Assembly: GCA_907163375.1 (NCBI GenBank) | Contig: CAJQUW010011257.1 | Location: 141,001-205,000, forward strand | DNA length: 64,000 bases | Direction: 5' to 3' | From: Prostheceraeus crozeri | Lineage: Eukaryota; Platyhelminthes; Polycladida; Euryleptidae | In this document: positions 23,600 to 35,412 of the stretch, piece after piece | How the letters are laid out: each line of letters begins with the position of its first letter | How positions within the stretch are numbered: the stretch's first letter is position 1 | Translations under genes and position numbers: made by a program | Notes under the pieces: model-generated | Told to the model about the DNA's origin: nothing | What the model saw: the letters and a program-made list of their open reading frames with translations, nothing else | Databases searched by the model: none

Positions 23600-25430
23600 A
23601 CTATGACATACAAATAACACAAGGACATAATTTATCGACATACAAATGATTTAAGAAATTGATTGATTATTGGTTTGAGAATTAATGTCACCTCACGAAA
23701 TTCACTTACTTACTTTTGTCATTTATTGGATTCGATATCGCATTATTTGGATGCTACTGCTGAGAACTTGAGAATTACTCCATTTTCCGAAAACATGAAG
23801 TATAATATCGAATCTAAAGACAAGCAAAAACATATCTATTATCTAATATTATATAAAACATGACAAAAATTCTATACTATTGAAATGTGACCCAATTTGT
23901 TTCACATAGATAACAAGCTCCGACTTGTTGTCAATTGTTATGCTGATTATTCTCTTAGACAGATTTCTGAAAACTTTTGAGAGTCACATTGCGTCATACA
24001 TTTGCACTTCCTTGAAGATAGACTACTAGACATCCGAAATAAATTTCAGTGAATCATAGAAACATAATTTATGATCATATGAAAAGGTGGCAATCGTGTG
24101 TAATGAATGATGATGTGTAGTATGAGTAAAGTTATGAATGAATTGCGCTGGCATGACTTTTGGAATTAGAACTAACGAATGCTAATGCCAAAAGAGAAAT
24201 TAAAATTTCATTATATGTGCCGAAAGTGCAGCACACCTCACATTAAGTGCATTCTCTTCCCATGAAATATGATCCCAAATACCAATAAAAACGCACAGCA
24301 GTTGATACTATGATCACTGTGACAACACGAAAATTTCATTTAAAAATGGTTTAACTTTTTCTGCAATTATTTTTGAAACGGTCTGTAGACTTCCATCATT
24401 AGCTTTTGTAATCGAAAGTTAGATCATATGTTTTAAGAAACCACTATAGTGAGAGATTCTAAATAAAACAAAAAAACATGCTATTTTTTAAATAAAAAAT
24501 GTTTTAAAACAACCAATGATTTCTTAACCTCAGTTTTAACTCATTCGATCATGCGTCCTATTCTGCATTTTACGTCTAATTCTGTACTACTTGTCAGTAG
24601 CATCCAAACTTCACCTTGTTAGTTATTATCATCACAGAATGTTGTCGAGTTTCAAAAATGGTAAGGACTTGCCATATCAGAATATCAACGCTCCAGCCTC
24701 CAGCATAGTCTGAGTATGTACAAACTGCGCCCAAACTCCACGTGCGGAATAATTGTACTATACTATCAACTCAGTCTTTCAGAAGTGTAAGCCATTATTC
24801 GGCTACTATTTCTGAAATATCGGTAAACTAAGTTAAATAAATCTTGTGTAGCTCACTTACATCGGCTAGTTTCCACTCGCGTTGCTAATGATAAAATTCG
24901 AAAATGAGACTTGAAAAGTTTATCGCTTACAACAATAATATGAAGAAGGGACCTGCGAAGTTTCGAAAAATTCGAATCGGTTCGCTTCAGCTGGCTAAAA
25001 ATTGCTTCAATTAGGTCCACTTTGCCACTTTTATTGTCTCCTCTCGTTCATTAGTACTGGAACTTGACATTGTCGTGTTGGATTCTCACTGAGAGCAGTT
25101 GAAGACATCAGATGATAACCAGATTTAGTCGAAGCAGTCATAATGCGTACTATGTTGTTCAGATCGGGACTGGGGGCATGACCGATTTTTTGACCGAATC
25201 CTACCTCGGGTACACTGATGATTTGAAGCAGAATTGTAAATGTCCCACACCATATTAGCAGACTCGTAGATTGATTTTACGAAAGCTCTTTCTTCAGGAA
25301 GTTTTACGCCCACTGCACGTGGTTTTCTTAAACAATGAATGATACTCCATCTACTAAAATATGAACTCTTAATAAAAGTAGATCTTGATGTAGTGCACTA
25401 AATCTAGTTGCCTAAATCTTTGACATACAG
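23600..25430. other. AT-rich stretch, no gene seen
   Basis: No convincing coding frame or repeat. Confidence 0.5.
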
Positions 25431-25479
25431 ATGCTTCAGTGTAAGGGGAACATCTTATCCACTGAGTCAGAGTCAGGCA

Positions 25480-25740
25480 GATCCCGCAGTCTTGGTTCAG
25501 ATGCCTTGTGGCTTCAGCTGAGGCTTTTGAAAAATTTTAGTCCGACAGACAGAACGAGTTTCTGAAGGGAACGAGGCCGAATGTGAGACTTTCACAGAAT
25601 GATGTACACCCTTTGCCTACTGCGAATCTGCACGTCTGCCGAGTTCTACTAGGTTCCTCTTGTTTTCAGGTAGAATCAAAGAGAAACACATGTAAATCCA
25701 ATGTGACGCAGATTCCATTTTTAGGTTTAAATTTGTATTA
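25480..25740 (+). repeat. Dispersed repeat, copy B
   Basis: Resembles 545-835 and is inverted relative to the copy split by the hAT element. Shared blocks are TTTTAGTCCGACAGACAGAA, CGAGTTTCTG, GATGTACACC near 25605 and GCGAATCTGCACGTCTG near 25625. This copy shows what the third copy looked like before the hAT insertion: the sequence runs through the GTACACC target without interruption. Confidence 0.65.
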
Positions 25741-25989
25741 TCTATATTTTCTTTGATTAAATGAAAAGCACCTAGACTTACCTAGAGTCATGATTTTTGC
25801 CATGGCATACATGCTTCAGGTCATTTCCCATCATGTCGATGTGACAATATAATGTTTCTAATCGGTGATGCATGCGAGAATATGGCTGAATGTGGATAAA
25901 ATTGCACAAAATGTCTGTCTTGGCGACAGTATGATACTTGCCAAAATTGAATGTGTTTCTTCATAGATAAATATTCACGAACAGGATAC

Positions 25990-26177
25990 GAAATGTCTTG
26001 AAAACATCCCATATCAAAAATATGACTCTAGAGTCCATACTTTTCAAACAACCAAAAACTTCAATCTGCCTCCCACTGGATTTGTATGTGTTTTTCTTTG
26101 ATCGTGTCCGACAAGAACGAGGAGCCAGGCAGATCTCAACAGACGTGCAGATTCGTAACTGGCGTAGGATGTACACC
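25990..26177 (-). repeat. Dispersed repeat, copy C, first half
   Basis: The reverse complement matches copies A and B (CAGACGTGCAGATTCG at 26139-26154, ATCCAGTGGGAGGCAG on the minus strand near 26070). It ends at the 8-bp target duplication TGTACACC (26170-26177). The other half resumes at 28882. Confidence 0.65.
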
Positions 26178-28881
26178 CAGAGCTGGAAAAATTCCACAGA
26201 AATTTTTTAATTCAATTCCAATTCCAGAGCAGAAATTTCAATTCCAATTCCAGTCGAAACAGTTCAATTCAATTCCAATTCCAATTCCATAATGAGATTC
26301 AATTCCGATAATTGCATGGCGCGTATATGTTAATGTATCTAAAGTTTCCTCGCTTCAATCTAACCCATGTGCCCGTATCCTATCCTCGCTATTCCTGTGT
26401 GCCGTTCCCTGCGTCGTTCCTATGTACGTTCTCATGTTCATAGTTCATATTTCTTGTGTACATGTACATGTATATATGTAGCCGGTCAGCCTACGCCATT
26501 TTCGTTTCGTAAACGAGATATTCAACATCTTGTGAAAAAGAGAAAAGAAAATTAACGGTCAGCAAAGAATCAAACGCTGAGAGAGAGAGCATAGAAATTA
26601 ACGGTACCATAGAAAGTCCTAGAATGGAAATTGCATGAAAATTATGGCACACGCCGGGGGAACTAAGTTGGGACAAAACGCAAATTGTGCGTGCTGGTTT
26701 CCATGTTTTCTCATTTGTATTTATATTTATCAAGCCAAATTGTGATCTGGATTGCTGCCCCTTGTCCAAAGATCATACACAAAAGCAATAGTGAATGTAC
26801 AAAATACTGCGGCGACAGGATGACAAAGAAAGAAATCCTTTAAAACGTTCTGTGCGTTCATCATTTTGAAATATCGCTCCTATAATCTATCAAGACTGTT
26901 ATCAGTCACATATGCAACTTGCAATGTCGATTTACAGAACATACATTGCTCCAGCTTGAAATCAGAGGTCAAGAAATCTCAGAGTATTCATTTTACTTGA
27001 AAGGGCTCCCCTGTTCACTATATTTGAACAATTTTCAAAATCTTTACATGCTTTCGAATATCAGCTTCCAAAATATCATCACACTATATCACATGTGTCA
27101 TTTAATGATTAATTGAAAAGTTCCAGCGACTACTCACTTATCTGAGAAATTATTGTCGGTGAAGAAGCTTTCAATGTGTTTATTTGACAAAAGCGCTAGG
27201 TTTCTTAACCGTATGAAGGAGAAATCATCCTATAATTTGAATTTTTTCTATTGAATTCTTGAGATATTCTTGCAAACAGTGCACCGCCCACTTTCAATTA
27301 TGACTTTGTGGACCAATTTTTAATTCGAATTTTGAAAAATAGTTGTTAATGATTGCTGCAAATCGACACAATATACCAATCCAGGGAATAGTAGGCTATA
27401 CCACATGAAACAATGCCACCATCTCACTTAATATTATCTTTATAAAAATCCTGCATTAATTTGCTGCCAACAACTTCCACAACAAACTTGGCAAATAGTT
27501 TGACTATGATACAATGTTTTAGATCGAATCTGATCTACAAACCATAGATTTTTCCATGTGCCATCATTGTACATAGGCAAGATATCAAACTTCTATTCTA
27601 GTGTACTATTATCTACTTCTATGAGAGAGAGAGATAGATAGAGATGCGAATAAATCTATTAATAAACTGACAGAAGAAGTTCAATGCGCGAATAACGTGA
27701 TTGTTGATGAAAGAAAAAACGACGATAAAAATGATATCATGAAAGCTGATTAATGGTCCATGTTAAAAAAGGAGATTAAAAATTCCGTGATAAGAACGAA
27801 ATGTGGTCGGGTCGAAAGGTAACGAGCAGAGATTAAAGGAAACTTTCAATTTTCAAAAGAAAGTGGATTTATCGTCAAGTGTCAAAATTTGCATAAATTA
27901 GAGACGATGAGAAATTGAAGCAACAACACATACGACATCTTCAGTAGCTGTTAGAAGAACTCCGTGCTCTCGCGGTGTAACTTGACTACAGAAGTAACAA
28001 CTACAACTGCCTACCAGCGAACAACAACACAGTAGCGTATGCGGCAACACCTACATCAGCGAGCGCAATTGAAGATTGACAGTAAGAGTGACACTGATTT
28101 TCATGACATTTATGATATTATTTTGGTATAAGTGAGTCCGATCGAATTGAAGTGAATTCAACATCAAGAAGTGGACTGCAAGTTTAAAGTTTTTCTTTTA
28201 TCGTTGAGTATCGTATTTGTATAATTATAGTCTTGAAAATTAATATTGTCAATTGTTGTGATTGGAAGTTGAATAAAATTTCATGTCATTGCCATTTTAA
28301 TTGAATCATTAATTATTAGAATAATTTGTTGTGATTTGAACTGACAGGCTGCCCTTTAATGCAGGGTTAATTTTCCTCTTTCCAAACCGATTTTTTTCGT
28401 GTGTACAACAATTAAGTTAATCTCCAATTTTTGTGCTTATCCAATCAATAACTAAATTCAACAATCGTTTTACTTTGATTAATTATCTTACATGATAAAT
28501 AACTAAATAACAGATTGAACAAAGATGATTATCTTTTCATTGTTTGCTTAATTGCTGAATTAACATTGTCCGGGGGCTGTAGGCCCATCAAAGTCACAAT
28601 TAGCACCCTTTATTCAACAATAGAATAAAACTAGCTCTGTCGATCTATCTCTCTCTTATCTCTGCGTGCAGTTAACACAACGGCCGAATACTGTGATTTC
28701 AATTTTTGTACAAATAGATTTATCACAGGTCTATCGAAAAAGTGGAATTGAGGTTTATCAAGGTCAATTCCAATTCCAATTCCAGTAGATTTAAATATCG
28801 TCAATTCCAATTCCAATTCCGACGAAAAATGGAATTAATTCCGGGTCGGAATTAATTCCAATTCCGACTTTTCCAACTCTG
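26178..28881. mobile_element. hAT-type element, non-autonomous or decayed, with 8-bp target duplication
   Basis: Left end CAGAGCTGGAAAAATTCC, right end the complement of CAGAGTTGGAAAAGTCGG: short imperfect TIRs with the CAG start typical of hAT elements. The 8-bp target duplication TGTACACC flanks it exactly (26170-26177 and 28882-28889). Both ends carry subterminal arrays of AATTCC (26210-26290 and 28760-28860). The 2.7-kb interior has no recognisable hAT transposase, so it depends on another element or is decayed. The interior includes (GA)n/(GATA)n runs near 27622 and 28648. Confidence 0.85.
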
Positions 28882-29000
28882 TGTACACCATTCTGTGAAA
28901 GGCTCATTTTCGGTCTCGATTCCCTGCAGAAACACGCTCTGGCTGCCGGACTGGAATATTTCAACACTCTTGGAATAATGAACCCGAGTCATTTTCCATC
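28882..29000 (-). repeat. Dispersed repeat, copy C, second half
   Basis: It continues the repeat interrupted at 26177. On the minus strand it reads CAGCCAGAGCGTGTTTCTGC and GAGACCGAAAATGAG, matching copies A and B. Confidence 0.65.
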
Positions 29001-29516
29001 AATAAGCCCTGACTAGTTCAAGCTTTCACAATATATAGTCATACATCATAGTGCTCGAAGTTCTTAGACCCTTGCTTGCATGCCCTTTTGAGACTTTGAA
29101 TGACGAATGAAAGATGTCGACATAAACAATTTAATGTGTTTTGAATTCGGCCTGAATAGCGGACATAGAGGACAGCGATAACATGGGTTCTATTACTGCT
29201 AAAATGATGATAAAATGACTAGGCAGGCGATATAATAAGTTTCCGCCATTATTGGCAAAAATTCTATTATTGCTTTATGAAATTTAAGACAAGAATGATA
29301 GAGTTTTCTGATTTTAGCTCATGAAATTTTGTGGACTTGTTTTCCTGGGCTGAGGATTTAATAAGTATATAGGAACGATCCATGAGGGTTAAATTTTCGG
29401 TCCCGTGTGAGATTCGAAGAACTTTTTTCCGCAGCCCTGTGGTTACAGCTTACAAAACCTGCCTACTTTTGCAAGACAAGGATAATGGGAAGTCTCATAT
29501 CAAATTAACTTTATTA

Positions 29517-30480
29517 TTATTATTATACACATATTTGTTTACGGCGCGCAAAACCCGAAGGTATCAAGGCGCCGGTGTACAGCTCAAACCGCGGAACAAA
29601 ACAAGAACGTCTTTAATTTGCGACGAAATTGGAAGAGGCCAATTTTAAAGTCTCGGATGTTCATAGGAAGACTATTCCAGAGTCTAGGACCCGCGGCCGA
29701 GAAAGCACGGTAGCCCATGCGGGTGCGGGTTCTGGATAAGAAACAGGAAGATAAGGAAGATACAAAAGTGAAAATACATGTATAAAATAGCTACTTCTTG
29801 CAAGAGAGTAGCTAATATCATAAAACACAAAAGATAAGTAAAGAGAAAGTAAAAAAGAGTCAACATAAGCAATTCCAAGAGTCACTCAGTACACTGTTAT
29901 AGACAAGATCTGGACAAGAAGGATGAATTCGCAGAACAAAGTGAAGCACATACTGAGTGACTATTTTTTTTACTTTCTCTTCACTTATCTTTTGTGTTTC
30001 ATGATAATAGTTACTCTCTTGCAACAAGTAGCTATTTTATGCATGCATTTTCACTTTTGTATCTTGTGTCTTACACTGCAGTAGAGTGAATGCTATGTGA
30101 ATTGTGATCTCTGGCTGGTTCTACAGTCAGTTCTCTGATGATGGCTGGCAGTGCTGGTCGAAAGATCTCGGCAATTTGAAAAGAAGTGACGTTTTTGTCT
30201 TAAGGCTAACATCAGCCATACTGGGGTTTTCACCAATTGCGAACAATTATGTCATACCCAGGTCCACTATCTACTGCGATATTGTCTATCTGCTGCCTAC
30301 ACCCAAGCCAGATTGCAAGTGTCTTGTTTGAGTTAAGTCGAAGTCGGTTGCAGCTCAACCAGGAATTGACGTCATCAATACACCGAGACATCTTCATGGT
30401 CGCGGTTAAGCAATCGGAAACTGGAACATCTACGTATATTCTATCTTGCTCATAATCTACAATCAACATGTCATTCGAAA
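29517..30480 (-). mobile_element. LINE fragment, CR1/L2-like, interrupted by a foldback
   Basis: On the minus strand, 30469-30230 encodes the part just after the RT active site: YVDVPVSDCLTATMKMSRCI, then NSWLSCNRLRLNSNKT and IWLGCRQQ. The C-terminal motif FSAAGPRLWNSLPMNIRDF is encoded at about 29710-29640, followed by KLKTFLF. An (ATT)n tail lies at 29511-29524. This is a different family from the LINEs at 980 and 19537. The DNA between the two coding parts is occupied largely by the foldback at 29757-30064, which must have inserted there or replaced element sequence. It is 5'-truncated, with stops and frame changes. Confidence 0.75.
29757..30064. repeat. Foldback element with arms of about 110 bp
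   Basis: The left arm (29757-29890, AAGATACAAAAGTGAAAATA...) pairs with the right arm (29952-30064, ...CACTTTTGTATCTT) around a loop of about 60 bp. The left arm holds about 20 bp absent from the right. It sits inside the LINE fragment, so it is younger than that LINE insertion. Confidence 0.75.
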
Positions 30481-30659
30481 TAATTCATATGCAGTAGTTA
30501 TAAACGTAGTCACGCATTTGCAATAATCACAGTAAAATAGAAATTCTTTTATTTGACTGCATATTTCTTGATGAGTGCCAAGGTATCAATGCATTTTTCA
30601 GCAACCACGTAAAATACCTGTTTATTAGGTCCTATTTGGTAGGCTCAGTTTCTTTTTGG

Positions 30660-30860
30660 CTAACGGTAGTTGGCTAAGCAAATCGTACACACAAAAAATA
30701 AATTCAAGCAAGCCTGATGTGCATGTTTTCTACGATTCGATTTGAGATTCGATTCGACTCTTAATTTGCCGATTTCCAGGTCCATGATATGAAGTGAACA
30801 CCATATAAGCAAAATAACTCCCGCGCAGTACTTCCACCCAAGGTCTTGTCTTCGCTCCAT
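30660..30860 (-). CDS. Possible first exon with signal-peptide-like start (hypothetical)
   Basis: A 66-codon minus-strand frame begins MERRQDLGWKYCAGVILLIW: a charged N-terminus followed by a hydrophobic core of about 15 residues (CAGVILLIWCSLHIM), as in a secretory signal. The local sequence is less AT-rich than its surroundings. No clear splice donor follows, and no homologue is recognised. It may be a chance frame. Confidence 0.15.
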   Translation of the reverse strand: MERRQDLGWKYCAGVILLIWCSLHIMDLEIGKLRVESNLKSNRRKHAHQACLNLFFVCTICLANYR

Positions 30861-30869
30861 AATGGATTC

Positions 30870-33460
30870 CTCTTTCTGCAGCAGTCAGCATGAAGAGTTA
30901 AGTAATTAAATTATGAATTTGACGCTTTTCATAATTTCGAAGCATTCTCAAGCTTTAATTGTGCGAATATATGCATGTTCCAGAAATGCCGGTATGCATG
31001 ACTATAGATTGGAATGAAAATGTAGTAGATGAGATAAGTAAAAACTACACTGAAGTCCACAGGTTTCCATATATGATTCATTTTAAGTACGATATGATAG
31101 CCTGTTTTCTTCACAGCTTCATAATGGACCTTGCAATTATATGCTGAATGCTCGTCAATTCGACTCTGTTTTCCTAAGATTTCAAATGTCAAAATAACGC
31201 TGACTCGCCTCAATCAAGGAGTTGAAATCACTATAGGCCTACTTTCTCGACGAAACTTTCTCCAACAGAAGCATTCATCATTCAACATTCATTCATTGGT
31301 GGACGCTGATGCAACAAGTACAACGTCATCAACTACATACGTGTAATGTATGAACCTCTCTAGCATTCATTGAAGGCAAAATAAAGAAATTGCACATTTT
31401 ATTCTATCTCTCTCAATCAATTAATTATTTATAGATCTATCAATATGCGAATTATATCTACAATAAATGAATCCAAGAATTGATTAAATAAGTGCGTGCG
31501 CTACAACTGCCAAACCTTCTCCACACACATCTCTAGCGTGTGTGTGGTTGTTTGATGAAGACATTGCGGTTTTAGTGCGCGCAGTGAAATTCACGCTCTG
31601 GACTGTTAATTGAGACTGTTATCACTGCTATCTGCCTCTAAGAAATTGATGGGAGCTATCAAATGCAAGTGAAAAGTAGTGGGTGATGACAATTTTTGTT
31701 TTATGAATATTGGTAGCTAAATTTTAGTATGCGCGGAAGGCCTTCGACACACGGAGACTACGCCACACTGGTGCCTACGTATATCGCATCTGGATAAATG
31801 GAATCTGCATCATATTCACATTAACTCTTTTTTCATTGGCTATAAAAAGGATGCTCATTTGACTATCCAAAATTTCAAATTTTAGTGAGTTTAACTTTAA
31901 TTACATTTTGATTTTAATTACATGTACATTTTGATTTTTGATTCAAACTTTGGAACTTTAAATTTTCTCGGTACCGCAGCTAAATAGAAAGCACGTAGTC
32001 AATGGAAATAATCGCGGAAATCTCAATTGTGTAAAAGGGCATGTGAAGCATGATGTCCTTGATTCCAACGCTTTACAATAGTTCATGCACAACTACACAT
32101 GCTCAGACATTATCTGCATCTCTAGAATTAGAAAAGTATTTTTATATTCATTTCGTCTTTGAGAAAATCAGCGATAAATAATTGTTTTAATGCAATCTGT
32201 AATGCGAGATCGCTATGTGACGTGCAATTAGTGACAAAGCTATCTGATAGTTTGGAAATCACAAGTGCATAAGGACATTGCGAAATTCAGAGGTATTTGC
32301 TATTTCATTTTTATTTTTATTTTTTATTTTTGAGATATTTTTCTTTTTCTGAAGGAATTTCATTGACATTGAATACGTCATAAATGTGCATGTTCCATGA
32401 GTTCCTCGAGTTCGAATTTTTTGAAATTGCGGAATACGATAGATGGGACTGAAGCACATAAATTAAGTTGACTTTTATATAGCAGAGATGACATTTATTC
32501 AGAAAATTCAGTATACCGATGCATAGGCCGACGTGTTTGATACATAATTCATAACTTAGTTTTGAATAGTTGTTTAAAATATTCGGCATTGAGTACTCGG
32601 TTAAATTCGGTTAATGATAAACTGGGTTGACAATTTAATGATTGCGCAACGCGCTTTCTCGGACTATCAGACAATTATGTACTATACTTACATGTATATG
32701 CCTAGCTCAATGCCCATGAGCATGTCTAATAGGTCCTCAATATGCAGAAGAATCTGAACCCGAAACGTTGAAGAAAAAAATCTGCCTTTTCTTTTTCACT
32801 TACATTTGCGGATTGTTTTGAAGAGTGAATTGAAAAAACATTTTATTTTTTCTTGAATTCACCAATTAAGTTATTAAAAAAATTATCAGTAGACATTCCC
32901 TGGTTTGTAAAATATCCTATTGTCATCTTGATGCTCATGTATTTACAGAAATGCATTGTCATGACCACTGTGATGAGAGCTGCAAACAATAGGCAAAGTA
33001 TAGCAGAAAAAAATCAATGGGAGTACATTTATCAACAAATCCGTCTATAAATCAAAGCATAAATCAAAATATTGCCGAAAATTAACAATCAAAATTTCGT
33101 CTACGGATATTGGCGATAATTATTCATGAGATAAGCCGGACAAACTTTCATTGTGTCAGAACTAATTAGTTTAAAGTTATTGTTGAGAATGATGTTGATT
33201 TGAAGATTTCCGACGCTATATTCACTTGGGTCTGTCTCACGTGATAGACATTGGAATGGTGAGAAGGAGTTGATTTCAACTATTGTATTATGCTGCTTCA
33301 GGCATTTTTGAGATCAGGATGGTGGAGGAATCATCTTATATTGGCCCTTTTCGGGTTGGCAAATCGATGTGACCTTGGCAACTCAAAAAAGTTGTGACAC
33401 ACAAAATTTTGAGCACATGAACTTTCTCTCAAGGTCTCTTTGAGTTCTAGTCGGTCAGAG
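30870..33460. other. AT-rich stretch, no gene seen
   Basis: No convincing coding region or repeat boundary. Short frames on both strands look random. Confidence 0.45.
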
Positions 33461-33524
33461 TTCTATTGTTTTGGAAAAAACTGCAATTCTGACTTTCAAG
33501 TTCCAAAACAAATTTAAGAAAATA

Positions 33525-34490
33525 CGATCGCGTGGGATGTGCGACATATAGTCCCCCCAAAATTTGTTGATAAAGCTAAAAGTCTAAACTCTGATGCTTT
33601 AATGCGTGGTTATTCATAAAGACAGTTTGAAATATCGCAAAGCACATGCTAACTTAACAGTGAATATAATGTTGAAATCTGAAATGCTTCCCCATTCTGC
33701 AACTCCTATCTGTAGTGTGTCATTAGTTTCCTACAGATCAATGAAAGCTTGATTCAAGACACGTTAATAATTCATGGAATCATTTTCAGTAAGTAGTTTT
33801 CTAATCAAATTCCTTTCCTTTTACAGTCAGACATACGATATCCTTTTTGAAATAAGATAGGGCATAGTTTGAAATATCTCAAAGCACATAAAATATCGCA
33901 AGTTCTGCTAGCCAGAATAAGCTTTCACTTGTATGCATAATCCTGAGGAATGGTGATACGTACATCTGAATCACCAGCCTGAGGATAATATTACTGATTG
34001 AAGACATACTGTTTCCCTTTTGTTAACCATTATTGTTCTTCTTAATGACCGGTAATGACTGTAGCTAGTGGAACTATGGCATATCTCATTTCATTAGGTT
34101 ATTGTGTAACTAACCCAATAAGGGAAGGAACTTGATTATAACTACAACCTGAAAATGCTTCCATAAATTATCAACGTGCCATGATTCAAGCTTTCATTGA
34201 TCAGTAGAAAACTAATGACATTATAAACATTATAATTTATAATGATATAGTAATATAACAATAATATAAAAATATGAAATTTATGACGTCATAGAGATAG
34301 GAGTTGAAAAATATGAAAGCATCTTAGATATCAACATTGAAATATTTGCTATTAGCATGCTTCGCGATGTTTCAAACTGTCTTTATGAATAATCATACAT
34401 TAAAGCAAAAGAGTTTTTAGATTTTTTGTTTTATCAAACAAATTTGGGTGAAGCTATGTGCCACATCTCACGCGACAGTATTTTTTTAAT
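33525..34490. repeat. Foldback element with arms of about 270-330 bp
   Basis: Left arm about 33525-33795 and right arm about 34150-34490 are reverse complements at roughly 80 percent by eye. Paired blocks include TTATTCATAAAGACAGTTTG (33611-33630) with CAAACTGTCTTTATGAATAA (34374-34393), and GATCAATGAAAGCTTGA with TCAAGCTTTCATTGATC. The right arm has an AT-rich insertion. There is no transposase. This is an old non-autonomous long-TIR element. Confidence 0.7.
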
Positions 34491-34499
34491 TTTTTGCAG

Positions 34500-35130
34500 G
34501 CTTTTCTAAAATAATCAAGTCATCATGTAATCAAGGCAAACCAGATGTACCGATTGTGTGCACTTATAGTGTGTGATATATAAATGCATCTTTTTCTGCC
34601 TGTGATGTTCCATCAGCGCGAAGATGTGCGAATCAGAAGCTGACTTTCACTCAAACAGACTCATTTTTTAATTGTAAACATTTAAGTATTGCATGCACCA
34701 ATGAGGTTACATGCATTCTGCATTTTGAAGGCCTATGCTTAGTGATCTTTTTTGAGAGGTCACTGATTTGAAAAAGCAAAAATTATATTTTATCTTATCA
34801 TTGTAATCATCGATTTATTCATCAACGAATGACAATTTATCATTAAATTGAGAATAGAGTATTAAAATAATGACTACAGGCTTTATTGACATAATTAAAG
34901 CTTAGTGATGGACTGTTGTAATTTTTATTCCTTGCAATCATGAATGGCATATTCATCGTGATTTTCCTTTTGCAAATCTTCCTTCATCATATCTTGAATA
35001 TTCTTGTTTTTAACTCCCACAATTTTACTGCATATTACACAATGCTTTTGTTGAGAATTTTCTTCAATGGAATCGAATACATGCAACGTCAAAAGACATC
35101 ATGGTATATTTTTTCTTATTGCACATCAGT
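34500..35130. other. AT-rich sequence 3' of the receptor exon
   Basis: On the minus strand this is the expected position of the receptor gene's 3' UTR and downstream flank. I see no distinct feature and cannot place the polyadenylation site. Confidence 0.4.
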
Positions 35131-35133
35131 CTG

Positions 35134-35412
35134 TCAATAGCCCCTTTTATCATCAGGTTTGGGCATTGTGAAAGCCGGTGGTGTTACAAATAGTGCAGCT
35201 GTGTTCGTTAAGCAACCAACAACAAATATGATCATTGAAATACGATTGATGACTAAAGCCACCATCGACCATTCATACTTCAACTGTTCTTCGCATACAA
35301 TTTTTTCTGACGGAGCAGTGTAGATTTCAGATAAGGTAATTCCGTTTTTATCATTATCTCGCAATCTGCCGTTCCCATTAGTGCCCAATGGGGCAAAGTC
35401 ACCTTCATCGCT
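35134..35412 (-). CDS. Terminal exon of a nicotinic acetylcholine receptor-like subunit
   Basis: The exon encodes about 92 residues ending at TGA (35134-35136). It begins after a good 3' splice site on the minus strand: a pyrimidine-rich TTTTTTCCCGTTACAG, then AGCGATGAAGG at 35412. The product starts in the intracellular M3-M4 loop (SDEGDFAPLGTN). It then has the amphipathic pre-M4 stretch EEQLKYEWSMVALVINR, matching the E.W..VA.VIDR pattern of nicotinic receptors, and a hydrophobic M4 (ISMIIFVVGCLTNTAALFV) with a short tail. Such subunits form pentameric cation channels in the plasma membrane. No other exon of the gene is recognised; upstream exons should lie at higher coordinates or beyond the window. 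Another Cys-loop subunit is the main alternative. Confidence 0.7.
   Translation of the reverse strand, partial: SDEGDFAPLGTNGNGRLRDNDKNGITLSEIYTAPSEKIVCEEQLKYEWSMVALVINRISMIIFVVGCLTNTAALFVTPPAFTMPKPDDKRGY

Larger units (their letters stand above)
19537..23600 (-). mobile_element. Near-complete two-ORF LINE (CR1/L2-like jockey superfamily)
   Basis: Read on the minus strand: a 5' UTR (about 23600-23091, unusually T/G-rich on the element strand), ORF1 (23090-22317), a 35-bp gap, ORF2 with endonuclease and reverse transcriptase (22281-19682), a 3' UTR of about 120 bp and an imperfect (ATT)n tail at 19537-19563. The complete domain order makes this the best preserved LINE in the window. It carries at least two stops and three or four frameshifts, so it is not active. 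The tail TATACGCTTATTATT also occurs at the end of the LINE fragment at 42309. The 5' boundary is uncertain. Confidence 0.85.

Noticed and set aside
22769-23600. Separate host gene upstream of the LINE
   Set aside because: The frames fit ORF1 and a compositionally biased 5' UTR of the same LINE.
30120-30165. Hammerhead ribozyme-like CTGATGA...GAAA
   Set aside because: The stem II pairing is poor, and the sequence lies within decayed LINE DNA.
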